A stretch of DNA of 64,000 nt, from the NCBI GenBank assembly GCA_905250115.1, contig CAJNOI010000116.1, positions 92,993-156,992 on the forward strand, written 5' to 3'. The first letter of the stretch is position 1. Every line of letters begins with the position of its first letter. This DNA is from Adineta steineri (taxonomy: Eukaryota > Rotifera > Eurotatoria > Adinetida > Adinetidae). Position numbers and translations under genes: made by a program. Shown one piece after another: positions 43,795 through 54,606 of this stretch. The notes under the pieces were generated by a model that was not told the origin of the DNA, searched no databases, and saw only the letters and a list, made by a program, of their open reading frames with translations.

Positions 43795-44826
43795 TTAAGA
43801 AGAATAAACCAACAATGTCAAGGATACTGTTAAGCACAGAGTCACTATTGATAAAAAAGTCATTTGATAATGCGATGAATCGGATTTTATGTCAGTGCTT
43901 ATAGTTGAGCTTGCAGTTGTTACTTTCGTGATTCGCTTTGTTGTCACTTTTGCTGATGAATATGTATATGTTGTGTGACCTACCGTTGCCATTTTTGTTG
44001 ACGTAGTCATATGTATTGTGTGACCTACTGTTGTCAATTTTCTTGACGTATTCATATATGTTATAGGAGCAAATGTTGTCAGTCCCATTGGTGAATGTAA
44101 ACTATCTCTAATAAAATAATATGTTGTGTATACAAGACTTTCATCGTTACATAATGACCAATAACACTGAAAATTAATGCTAAACTGAGTCGATATATTC
44201 AGATTTGGAGTATCAATTATAAATGGAGCTGGTACATTATTTTGACTTAAACCACAACCTGCCTTCATAGTGTCACTATACGGTGATTTAAAGACAGTAC
44301 ATATACCGTTCATGCATTCCATTGGATCACCATTTTGAACGAAACAGTTGATCGGAACCAGTTCTTTTGACAACGGTCCACTCAATCTGAGTAAATGACG
44401 AAGGTTTTCCACAAATATTTTATAAGATAGTGTTTTGTATTTATCAAAAGTATCTTTCATAAACGCTGTCGTACAGGAAGCATTCATTGAACAATAATGG
44501 GTGAAATCATGATAAACATCACCATTCTTTAAATCAATTCTAGTCGTGAGAGTGCTAAGTCTTTGAAATTTATTATCAAAATTCGGAGGTAATTTCTCGG
44601 CAGAATCTCGAAAGATACTAACATTCGATTTTTTATAATTGAACTGAAGTTTAACAGAGCACACTTTTGTTTCTCTGGTTTCGGTTTTGCTTTTGCATTT
44701 GTTTGGTTCGTAAAAGACAGATGAAGTATTGAGCGTATAGTTACAGATTGCAAGGCATTTTAATGGAGGAGGAGCTTCAGACAGCCAGAATGTAGTAGAT
44801 ATATAAATAAAAACCAACCAACTCAT
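43795..44826 (-). CDS. Secreted, GPI- or membrane-anchored Cys-rich protein with Thr-rich stalk (343 aa)
   Basis: Single exon. N-terminal signal peptide (MSWLVFIYISTTFWLSEAPP). The body has paired Cys motifs HYCSMNASCTTAF and FQCYWSLCNDESL and a central CMNGIC, as in the two-exon relative at 27983-30257. Residues about 255-315 form a Thr/Ser-rich stalk with repeated KLTTVGHTIHMTTSTKMATV units of roughly 15-17 residues, likely O-glycosylated. The C-terminus is hydrophobic (FLSIVTLCLTVSLTLLVYSS), fitting a GPI signal. Family not named; surface display is inferred. Confidence 0.72.
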   Translation of the reverse strand: MSWLVFIYISTTFWLSEAPPPLKCLAICNYTLNTSSVFYEPNKCKSKTETRETKVCSVKLQFNYKKSNVSIFRDSAEKLPPNFDNKFQRLSTLTTRIDLKNGDVYHDFTHYCSMNASCTTAFMKDTFDKYKTLSYKIFVENLRHLLRLSGPLSKELVPINCFVQNGDPMECMNGICTVFKSPYSDTMKAGCGLSQNNVPAPFIIDTPNLNISTQFSINFQCYWSLCNDESLVYTTYYFIRDSLHSPMGLTTFAPITYMNTSRKLTTVGHTIHMTTSTKMATVGHTTYTYSSAKVTTKRITKVTTASSTISTDIKSDSSHYQMTFLSIVTLCLTVSLTLLVYSS

Positions 44827-45315
44827 AGTGGATGTAGTTAATAAAATAAGTATTTAGACGATAGAACAAAATCACTTGATTTAATTTTCTTATCGGTGTA
44901 CAATTATTACTGCAGCATCTGTTATATATTGAACATTGATATAGAATGATTGATTACTAAAATATGAGCATATATTAATTTGCAAGACAGTATTTGATGT
45001 TTTTAATCAATGAGTTACGAGTAAATCAATATGAACATTCTGGTTATGACATAAGTAAATTGAGCAAAAAGGAAAGCATATATTTTTTTATCAGTAGTGA
45101 TATATGTCATCGAACAATTCATAAAGGCAATATTCGTCAATAAGTGTCTATAAGAATATGTTCAGTTTCAAAGGACAAAGTATTCTTAAAACGTTTAAAA
45201 GTGTGCGATTTTATTAAATGTGTAGAGAAGATTTCAATTCATATAGAAAAAGAGATCGAAGTAACGATAATACAAGCGATTAGTTATATTTGTGTGAATG
45301 ACCATCATATCTTGA
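44827..45315. other. Spacer 3' of the TRPM gene
   Basis: AT-rich; the 67-codon plus-strand ORF at 45144-45347 overlaps the TRPM 3' end in antisense and has no support. Nothing else seen. Confidence 0.4.
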
Positions 45316-48300
45316 TTATGGAATTGGGTTATCATCAGTCACATTAGATCGATTCCCGTTAAATAATGCTTTGTTAGGTTGATTTTGTCGAGAAACCCGC
45401 ATGTTGACAGTAACAGGTCTGAAAATCGTAAATAGTGTTAGAATTATTTTATGCAAAATTAAGCAAATTACATACCCAGATGTTTTAGATGACTCTAACT
45501 TCATTGTGTTCTCAACCACAGGCACATTTTGATGTACAGATGGTAGTGTCTGAGGTACAGCAGCCGAATGTCGCTGAGTTCCTAATTCCAGAGGTTTTCC
45601 GAGATCGAGCATTCGTATAATGTTTACTCGCACTCGTCCTATAACATCTGCTTTCGCCGCTTGAGAAGAATCAGTAGGAAGCAATGCTACAGATTTATGT
45701 TTCTTCAGGCTGGTAGTTGAAGAAATAGATTCAATGTCACTCTAAAAATAAAGACTATTTATTATGATTATATCAAACAAGTTCAAATTACACAGATTTA
45801 AATAAAACCCCTAAAACTTTCCGCAAGCCTTTTGCAATGTAAATCTATCCTCTATACTGATGTAAATGGTCTGGAAAGTGTAGATAGTCGTAAGAATCAA
45901 TAAAACACACCCACACCCTTACTTGAGATAGTTGAATATCTAGTGTTGGCAAAGAATTTTTTTGAAGTATTCTGTTCATGCCATCGTTAAGTTTATTGAC
46001 TCTACGGAGAGACAAGAATAAGTATCTGATGCAATATAAGAAATTAGTTTAGCACATACTTTTTCTCCAAACTTTTATAATCATCACTCTGACTTTGCGC
46101 TTCCTCTTTGTCGACAAATCCCTTTCGTATCCAATACATTTCGGCGATTTCTTTTTCATAATCTATCTGATACAAGATGTCCGAAAGAACACGTTCAGAT
46201 TGTTTTTCTAAGTAGAAAAGTTTTTGTCAAAATATATTATATATCTTTAGTTTAATCAGTACTTTGGGTGACTCGAGATGATACACATGGACGTTCACAA
46301 CAACAAAGACGCCAGAGATATATTATGAATTTAACTGGATAGTAACAAACGTTCAACGGAGCAGGCAATACTGGTCTTTCGCTGTATTCATAAATTAGCA
46401 AGAATCGTTGATGTCTCCAAATGATACGCGATCGATCAAGTATACGTTGAATGGTCACACTACATAGTACAAAAGAATATTATTTTAGAAATCTAGCATT
46501 TGATACACTTACTTAAACATCGCAATGAGAACATTTACAAGAAGTATATTTGATATCAATACGAAGGCAATTGCAAGTAAGTAAACAAATGTACCATAAA
46601 CATCATTACCTAACAAAAAATTAAGAGTTTATCATTTATGAAGATAAACGATCAAAACAAATATATTCATACCGCTAACAACACCGTTATATGGTTCATC
46701 AGTTTGTCCGAATACTTTCCAAATACCCCAATTGGAAACATCTCGCAATAATTGCCATGTCCATAGATCACTACCACCATTCATTACAGTAACATTATAT
46801 AACGAACCATCTCCGGCATATGTCCAATTAACTTGATTGCTAGTTGTTAGCAGAGACCAGGATGTAACTGAAAATGAGAAGAGAAGAATAAGAATGAAAA
46901 ACACGAAGATCAGGACGGCATCTTTCATCTATAATAAAAAGTTAGAAATCAGATGGATACTATTCTCAAATATAATATATATACTCACCATTTTATAAAT
47001 CATGACTAATTTAGGACCCAAGATTTCATAAGCAGTAAAAAGATGAAGTACACGAAAAGACCAAATAATCAGATCGATTGCCATGAATATCCTACATGAA
47101 AGTAAGTAAATCATTTGTTATCAAATAACATCTTACTTTGATACAATGAAGACTGTTTCGATAACAAAAAAGCGGGTAATAAATCCAACCAAGTAAAAAG
47201 TAACGGCTGCTAGATCCTCCCAATTCCAGGTGCTAATAATATTATTATAACCCAATTGTGCACGTATTATCACCTAATAATATATCGAGTTATGAAACAC
47301 AAATCGATTAAAATTGAAAGACAACTAACCTGGTGTAATGCATCGATAATTAAACTCCAAATGCAAATGTGCAACACAATTTCGGAAATTGGAATTTTTA
47401 AGATTTGATAACCAGAGCGCGTTTCCCCATATATATTCAATGGGAAATAGTCAACGAGAAGAACATAACTGAAGAGAATTAGAAATGCAAAGAAGAATAT
47501 CTGAATACAAAATAAAATAACAAAGTCTAGCTATTTGGAAAAGAGTAAGAGTAGAAAAAACTCACAGCATGGTAGTAGAAGCGCACTACTGGAGCTTCAT
47601 AAAACCAGACAATTCTAAGCCATAGATCACGCAACCTGTCAATTGGTTTTGTGCACCACTTCTTACAACCAGTGTTCTGACGTCTATGACCTCGGATACT
47701 CTCAAAATTCCAATCGTCTGTAGATCTACAAAAAATAGAGTAGACATCGAGAATAGAGAAAATCTTCCACTAACGCCGATCGATAGGCGACTGGCTGACC
47801 AAATGAAATTGAGTTGCTAGTTTCCTATGTAACAATAGAATAGGGAATGATTATTAGAAAAATCTTGCTTGATTTGTATTACTTGAGAATCGGCAGCAGA
47901 TTTTTTGTAGAGAAAAGGAAAAATTACGGCTGATATTGGTATAAGAGGCAAAAACAACGATACGATACATATCTAAATAAAAATTATAATTAATAGATGA
48001 ATATTCTACCTATCTCATGAAAAACTTTAACGAACCCACGTATAGATAGGCAACTTCAGTAAGGTTTGATGAGTGTCAAAATGATGATACCACTTTTGAT
48101 CGAGATGTGCTTGAACAGTATCGCTGGCAAGAAAACCCCTGCAGTCGGTACGTCGTGCTACATCCAACGGCGTGCAATGATACAATGCCGGAGCTTTGCA
48201 TTCAAGTACGCTGATAGCAAGACTTTTATCTTGAACGAAACATTCATCGATGAGATTTTTTGAGTGTCCATCGAATTGTCTATTTCAATTAAAAAATTAA

Positions 48301-51015
48301 ATTCAATATACACACAGAATTCGTTCTACTTACTTTCCAATATTTATCAAAGAACGCCTATTTTCATTGTCATTCTCTGATGCTTTGAAATAGATTGTAG
48401 CAGCAAGAAGTGTGGCCACAGTCTGATTCTGACAGTTAGAGAATGTCAAAGAAAGAGAATTAGATAAAAAAATATATCGAAAGTGTTTGTTACCGAAATT
48501 GTGGAGCAAAGACACTTTGCCATGTCCGGTCGATTCATGAATAAAAACCAGAGATAAAGCGTTTCGGTCTTGTTTTCATCGAACAATATACCAGTACTGT
48601 ATTTCCAGTCGTGCTTTGGGTTGTGATTCCAAAGTACGAGTTCTTCAATCGTTGGTTTCTTTCGCGTCTTATGTTCCTTCTTGACCTAAAATACGTCATA
48701 CAGAGGCATTTATTATACCCACTGTTATATTATCCTTACGTAATATCCTAAATATTGAATAAGATAAGAATTATGCATATTTTCTAGCAATTTTGTCGGA
48801 TCATTTGATGCATGAAGATGACGTGGAGGCCAGTCGAGAGGCAGAGCATCGTCATTCTGTGAAAGTAATATATTTTGAATGAAAAATAGTGCACTGTGCA
48901 CGTTTGTTTTAGTTTACATTACCATTGCTTTTTTACAAATAATCTGCAAATCGTTGATTTCAAATGCTTCTATTGAGGCGCCGTTGTCCATGAGCAGATT
49001 GACGAAAGAGACTTTGTTTCTACATAAAGCTTCGAAGAGTGCTGATTGTCCAAGTTTGCTTACCTATAAAAGATACATAGTTACGATAATTTTGATAAAG
49101 ATAAGCAGACACTCACCCAACGTCGCTTAGTTTCTGCCAATGCCAAATTCTCGTCTCCACTATTAATCCAAATCTCCAGTTCTCCACGTGCTTCCTTGTT
49201 CCAGATCTGAAATAATCACAAAAAGGATTTTCTATTGATTCATTGACGAGAAAAGGAAAATTTACCAAACACCATTTCAATTCCTCAGCTCTTGGATCGT
49301 ATCCATCGTTTCTTGTCTCCTTATTCTTGCGATGATAGGATATTTCATTCCACATTGCATCTGCAATCACATCTTCTAGATTATCAATACATTTAACTCC
49401 ATCGTATACAGCAATAAGCGTATTCATGTCTTCTAGTATTTTTACACATTTTTTAATTTTATCATCGATTTGATCTGTATTCTTTCCTTCTAAACGCCCC
49501 AATTCTTTCAATCTAAGTTTGCACTCTTGTATATCTTTCTCCTTTTTTTCTTCTAATTTCTTCTTTAAATCTGGATAATCATTGAATTGTTTATGGGTAA
49601 GTTCGTGATATGAGCGTAGATCGTAGCACAGGGCAGCGACGATATCTGCAAGATGACCTGTACCCTAAAAGAAATAAATTCTTCAACTAGATATAATCGT
49701 CGGATCAAACATCATATATAGTTTTATAGGATAGATATTTTCAAATGTAAAAATGCATACTAGAACAGCAACAACTGGTGTTTCATTCTGTAATCCTTCA
49801 CATATAACAACGAGTGTTGTAATGTTGCCACCAAGTAACAGCGTAACAATCGGAACAGTATTTCGAAATACTAGAAAATATGTTACTTATTAATATAATG
49901 ATTACAAATGCTCTCCCCGTTTTCATCGTACATACCACTCTTTGAATGATTCTCATTATTGACAGTTTTATTTTCTAGCAATGTCTTGCTCAGTTGACGT
50001 TCGATTTCGCCACGTTTCAATTGGATATTTTCTACATTGTCTATCTCATCATCGAAGAGAACAAAATGAGTATGGTTCGATTCCAATTCGCAATCATCGA
50101 TGGGAGTTATATCCATTTGATTGTATTGTGGAGGAGTTTGGCAATTGTCCCGCTAACAAAAGAAAACGCAGTTCAATTCGCATAAACACGCATTTCACTC
50201 GAGCACTTACTTTTCCGTGAGTGGTAGCTAAAACGATATGTTATATATTTCAAGAGCAATATCGTACACTTGTTACCTGATATACGTTTCCAATTACAGA
50301 AACCGATGCAAGGTACATCACTGTCCATCGCATCAGTTTGTAGCGTTGTTCCAACTAGTTCGATCATGTCTTGTTTGATACCTCTTGTGATAATCCATGC
50401 ATCTAAATGTTCGAAGAAAAGTATATAAGACGTATCAGTTTTTCTCAATTTATTCACTTGTTATTCTTGCTGTAGCAGCTATACCACGACGAATGATGCT
50501 CTTAGTTTCTTGATTCTCAACATTGATGCTATCTGTCTGAATTGAGAGGATCAGATCAGGAACAGGAAGCTGGTAGGCATCGATGATAAATTTTGCCACC
50601 ACCTCTTTTGTTGATCGACCATCAAGATGAATGAACTTAACAGATATCATATAAATATGCGATTAGAATAAGGCAAAAGTTGAGAAACGGTTCGATGATG
50701 TTTTATATGATGACCTGACTCCATGAACAATAGCAAAAAATTCGAGCAGTTTACCTGTGATAAAAGATTGTTTGTATTATTCTCATCAGGATTATCAAAT
50801 TGAAAAAATCCAAAGTCGGCCGAGGTTTCACTAAAGCACATAAAACATATTTCATAACTTTTATATTCCGAAGGTATATCTTGAAAAGATCGAAAGTGAT
50901 AATAACAGACTTTAAGCATACATCATGCTGTAAGCGTATTCAAGCAGTATCTCAATACCATTCGGACAACTTACACAACCCCGTTGAAAAGTGGAAGTTG
51001 GAGTTCCGCGACGAC
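45316..51015 (-). CDS. TRPM-type cation channel (at least 27 exons, about 1315 aa seen, 5' end missing)
   Basis: Exons: 51015-50975, 50879-50755, 50635-50458, 50402-50277, 50227-50211, 50152-49936, 49870-49761, 49664-49266, 49206-49117, 49063-48923, 48856-48740, 48685-48494, 48428-48334, 48279-48036, 47972-47883, 47824-47775, 47725-47566, 47500-47330, 47273-47137, 47091-46989, 46928-46673, 46609-46513, 46459-46263, 46207-46060, 46001-45923, 45741-45476, 45418-45316. All phases agree. The N-terminal TRPM homology region has AWIITRG and TPPQYNQMD...NHTHFVLFDDE. S1-S6 follow, with pore segment NWGIWKVFGQTDEPYNG, S6 ILLVNVLIAMFK and a TRP box (IIWRHQRFLLIYEY), then a helical tail. No C-terminal enzyme domain. 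Such channels conduct Na/Ca/Mg in response to temperature, redox or ligands. The first exon with the start codon was not found; exon 1 here begins mid-codon. Confidence 0.9.
45905..45924. repeat. Telomere-like unit at a TRPM splice donor
   Basis: On the minus strand the exon ends TCTCAA and the intron starts GTAAGGGTGTGGGTGTG, so the donor lies within a telomere-like arm. Confidence 0.7.
50211..50227 (-). CDS. 17-nt microexon of the TRPM gene
   Basis: CTACCACTCACGGAAAA between TTTTAG and GTAAGT codes ATTHGK across its junctions. It fits the phase of both neighbours and is needed to keep the frame. Confidence 0.75.
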
Positions 51016-51046
51016 CTAGAATGAAAAAAAAATAGTACTTTCAATC

Positions 51047-51097
51047 ATCTTGAGGGTGGGTGTGCGTTTGAATAAAAAGAAGATTTTCACCCAAGTG
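51047..51097. repeat. Telomere-like element upstream of the visible TRPM exons
   Basis: CATCTTGAGGGTGGGTGTGC followed 25 nt later by TTCACCCAAG. The left arm is the clearest copy of the family's outer end. Confidence 0.7.
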
Positions 51098-51363
51098 AGT
51101 TTTCGTCGAAGGTCTTTTCATAATATATGTTCTACACTAAAATTGATCTGACACATGTCTCAAGTAAAAATGTTCCATAGAACTTCTACATTTTGTTTAT
51201 CTCTAAAAAATACGTTAGGTAAATATTTTTCTAAATTAAATCAAAGCTAAACAGAATATAATAAAAATTTTCAATCAAAATCAATATTTTCTCAAAATAA
51301 TTATGTTGACAAAAAAATTTTAACTGAAGTTAAGATTTTCAAGGTCGAATCTATATATACTAT

Positions 51364-51723
51364 TCAATCAGATAACATGATCGGTGTGTAAACAGAAGGT
51401 GGATGAATCAATACTCTATCTGGTCCCTTCTTTTCTGTTCCTTTAAGATAATCTTCCAAAGATCCCGCCAAGTAATCTAATACTATCACGAAAGAAACTT
51501 TCATAAATCCTGATGATAATACTCTAGATGAAACTTACTAGGATCTTTGAATATATAACCACAATTTTTTCTTTGAAAGCATTAAAATTCTGGCAAGAAC
51601 TTCAGGGTTTCATTGTTTACTCAAGAAAAACAACGAATTCTTTGCGGATCTTCGAGGAATATGAAAAGGAAATATACGTACCTCCTTCACGTGATTCTGC
51701 GCTTTGATTAAGTCCGAAGTCAT
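51364..51723 (-). CDS. Small unrecognised gene, left copy of the inverted duplication (partial model)
   Basis: First exon 51723-51682 codes MTSDLIKAQNHVKE and ends at GTACGT. A terminal exon 51482-51364 codes LDYLAGSLEDYLKGTEKKGP and ends TPIMLSD-stop. A middle exon around 51530-51560 (reading NCGYIFKDP) would join the terminal exon in phase, but its acceptor is uncertain. The first exon is duplicated in inverted orientation at 52654-52695. Family unknown. Confidence 0.4.
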
Positions 51724-52032
51724 AAATAGACGTTGAGTTGACTGTTCAACAAATTGAGAGTTGTTGTATTGTCACCTTCACACAACGTAATAAACAAATA
51801 AACGACATTCTTTTTTTTCTTTCTTCTTCCTAGCAATTTTTGAGAGACGTTACTTAGTGGAAGGCAGAACTGTGAAAGAGAAAAAGATGAGTAATATTAG
51901 CTTTTTTTATTTGTTCTGTTTTCTTCGATAAAAAGCGAGCCGTCGTTCATATACAATGCCCTTTGCAACTGAAAAAAGTACATTGTACTTATGACGAATA
52001 ACATATTTTGATTTTCTTCTTTTCTTTTCTTC
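51682..52032. repeat. Left arm of a 350-bp inverted duplication
   Basis: Pairs with 52339-52695 in reverse complement at high identity, including shared words such as AACGTAATAAACAAATAAAC, GTGGAAGGCAGAACTGTGAA and TTTATTTGTTCTGTTTTCTT. It includes the first exon of the small gene and its upstream region. Confidence 0.85.
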
Positions 52033-52338
52033 TTGCAATCGCTGTGTGATAATTATTGTGTCGGTTAAGAAACTACAAAACACGATTAGTTGAGTGAATT
52101 TCAATGTGGACATGAGTGAGATTAAAATAGTCTAGAGAAGACACCCACACTCTTGTCATTTCATCAGAACAATTGCTATATCTCTCCAGTGATTTCGTTG
52201 TCGATAATAAATTTTTGCATTGAAAAAATGATCCTAGAAAGACGATGATCTAAGTAATCGTATTTTATGATTTTTTTTATCAACACAGTGATTATTTCAT
52301 AGCTTCGTATGTTGCATCATCTTTCCAACAAATATGAC

Positions 52339-52695
52339 AAGGAGAGAAAAGAAAAAAATCAAAATATGTAACGCGTCATAAATGGAATGTACTTTTTTGA
52401 TTTCTAATGTAAGAGCATTCTATATCAATGACGGCTCGCTTTTTATTGAAGAAAACAGAACAAATAAAAAAAATTAACCGTAACTCATCGTGTTCTCCTT
52501 CACAGTTCTGCCTTCCACTAAATAACGTGTCTCAAAGATTGTTATAAAGAAGAAAGAAAAAAAAAAGAATGTCGTTTATTTGTTTATTACGTTGTGTGAA
52601 GAACACAATACAATGGTTCTTGATTTATTGCACAGTCAACTCAACATCTGTTTATGGCTTCAGAACTAATCAAAGCACAGAATCATATGAAAGAC
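52339..52695. repeat. Right arm of the inverted duplication, with truncated gene start
   Basis: Reverse complement of the left arm with scattered substitutions. At 52654-52695 it retains an ATG and MASELIKAQNHMKD on the plus strand, then diverges. No donor or further exons follow, so this copy is probably a dead 5' fragment. A telomere-like element begins about 35 nt further on. Confidence 0.8.
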
Positions 52696-52726
52696 TTATG
52701 TTTACATCCAGTTAGATGGAAATTCA

Positions 52727-52775
52727 AAAATAGAGGTGGATGTTGAATTACACCTCACATCACATCCTCAAGCAT
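52727..52775. repeat. Telomere-like palindrome at the edge of the inverted duplication
   Basis: Left arm AGAGGTGGATGTTGAAT, right arm CACCTCACATCACATCCTCA. Confidence 0.55.
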
Positions 52776-54606
52776 CCAAAAATATTGAACGATGTTTGTT
52801 TCATATTGTTTATGCAAGAGAGAGAGAGAATAAACAAAGAAAAGTTAAGAAATCTGGAGGCGAAAACAAAAGTATAGAATAACGAACAACGCCTATGAAA
52901 CAAACTGTCCTATAGAAATAATTGCATAGTTATTTTTACTGTTAGTTACTGCAAACTCTGATGTTTTTCTTTCATGACATTTTGTAAAAAAGTGCATTGA
53001 TGTTTATCGTTTGTTTAAAAATGTTTAGTGACGATTAGCAACTAGCGATGGTACTTTTTCAAAGTAAGTATAACGATTTTTTACTGTAAATTCATTTTCG
53101 TCCATAAAATATTAAACATAAGAATTTCATAGAGAAATTAAAGTGTCTGACAAAAATATAAGACATTACCTAGAGTATGAAAAGTTCTTTAAATCACAAA
53201 GTAAAACTTATTTTAATTGAGTACGAGTTGTTTTCAATAGAGAAAAACAAAATTTTCTACTTCAAGCTAGTTTTCTGTCGGTGAGCAAAATTATGCTCTA
53301 ATATTTGTACCCATTTTCATACTTCATCTTGCGATATGTTGTGTGAAATCTTATAGAACTGATTCTTATATTCATCGTTGGGAAGATATTATTCAGACAT
53401 TTTTGACTGATTTCGGTCAGGACCTAAAGAAAGAGGTATTTCAACGTTCTATCATATAAGTTTCTACACTTTTTGTAAATCCTGTTATAGGACACAAAAA
53501 GCGTATCATTTTGTGTGGATTTCATGTTTTTTTCTTTCTTTCTTTCGAAATTTCTTCTTTTGCAAAAATGTGCTATTTGTATAAACAGTTTGTTTTTACA
53601 GATTAGACTTCATCTCGAAAGGCTGTTCGTATTAAGAAATACTAAAAATTCGCTTTAAGCACACAAGTTGTCTGGTTATTATGAACCATAAATTATAAGT
53701 ATTTCGTTTAATTATTTTATGAGTTTTTATTTGAAGATTAAACGACCGATAGATGTGTCGAGAACATTTTGTTTTGTGATTTTACGAAAAAAAGAAATGT
53801 TTTATTTATTATCATTGATATTTTGATATCGGTTCCATAGAGAACGTGCAGATAAATTATGTATTCGAATAATGACAATTATTTCCTAAAATTATTTCTG
53901 ATAGACATCTATTTCAGCGCCAGGTGCAAATATATAAATGCTAAGTTGATTTTTACTAAATCAAATTTATAATTATTAGGTAAAATTACTACCCTTATCG
54001 ATAAAAATACACATTTTAGTAAATAAAAAAAGGCTGAGAAGTCGTTATTTTCCGTTGATTGTCTTGTGATCGTTTCTTCTTACACACGTCACATGTATCT
54101 GAATTCTTTCGTTCCTTTTCATCACATGTTTAGTTTTTTCTTTTTTCCGCAACTTGTCATCATTTCATGTGTATTATGTTTGTTGAGATTTATCTTAGTC
54201 GCTCATAGAATGAAGATTTGCCAAAGATGTATGATTTAAACCATGTTTGATCTAAAAGTATTGATATTCAGCTTTATTCAACCCAGGATCTGAAATTAGT
54301 CATCTGACACAAATTTTCAATGCATACATCTTGTGCTCGACATTTATTTCAGATCTATAAACCTGAGGGAGTGCACAGATATAGGCGAGAATCTTTCTTT
54401 TGTATTCACATCAACATTTCTATTCTCACCCACACTCATTTAAAATTGCTTAACGCTTAAATAGTTACCTTTCCGATATGATTTATTTTCTATTGTCATC
54501 TGGTACTTCGTTCAATATTTTTCTAAGATTATTCTTAAACTGTACTGTTTGTTTATAGATTAAAATTTTATACAATTGAAGTTGTTTTCCAGAGAATAAA
54601 TTCGAA
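52776..54606. other. AT-rich spacer with an orphan exon-like segment
   Basis: About 53357-53435 reads TDSYIHRWEDIIQTFLTDFG between AG and GTATTT on the plus strand, but no neighbouring exon was found. A telomere-like element is at 54361-54441. No other feature seen. Confidence 0.3.
54361..54441. repeat. Telomere-like palindrome
   Basis: Left arm ACCTGAGGGAGTGCACAG, right arm TTCTCACCCACACTCATTT. Confidence 0.55.

Noticed and set aside
51907..52113. 68-codon minus-strand ORF upstream of the TRPM gene
   Set aside because: Mostly within the inverted-duplication arm and its spacer; the other arm does not preserve the reading frame as protein.
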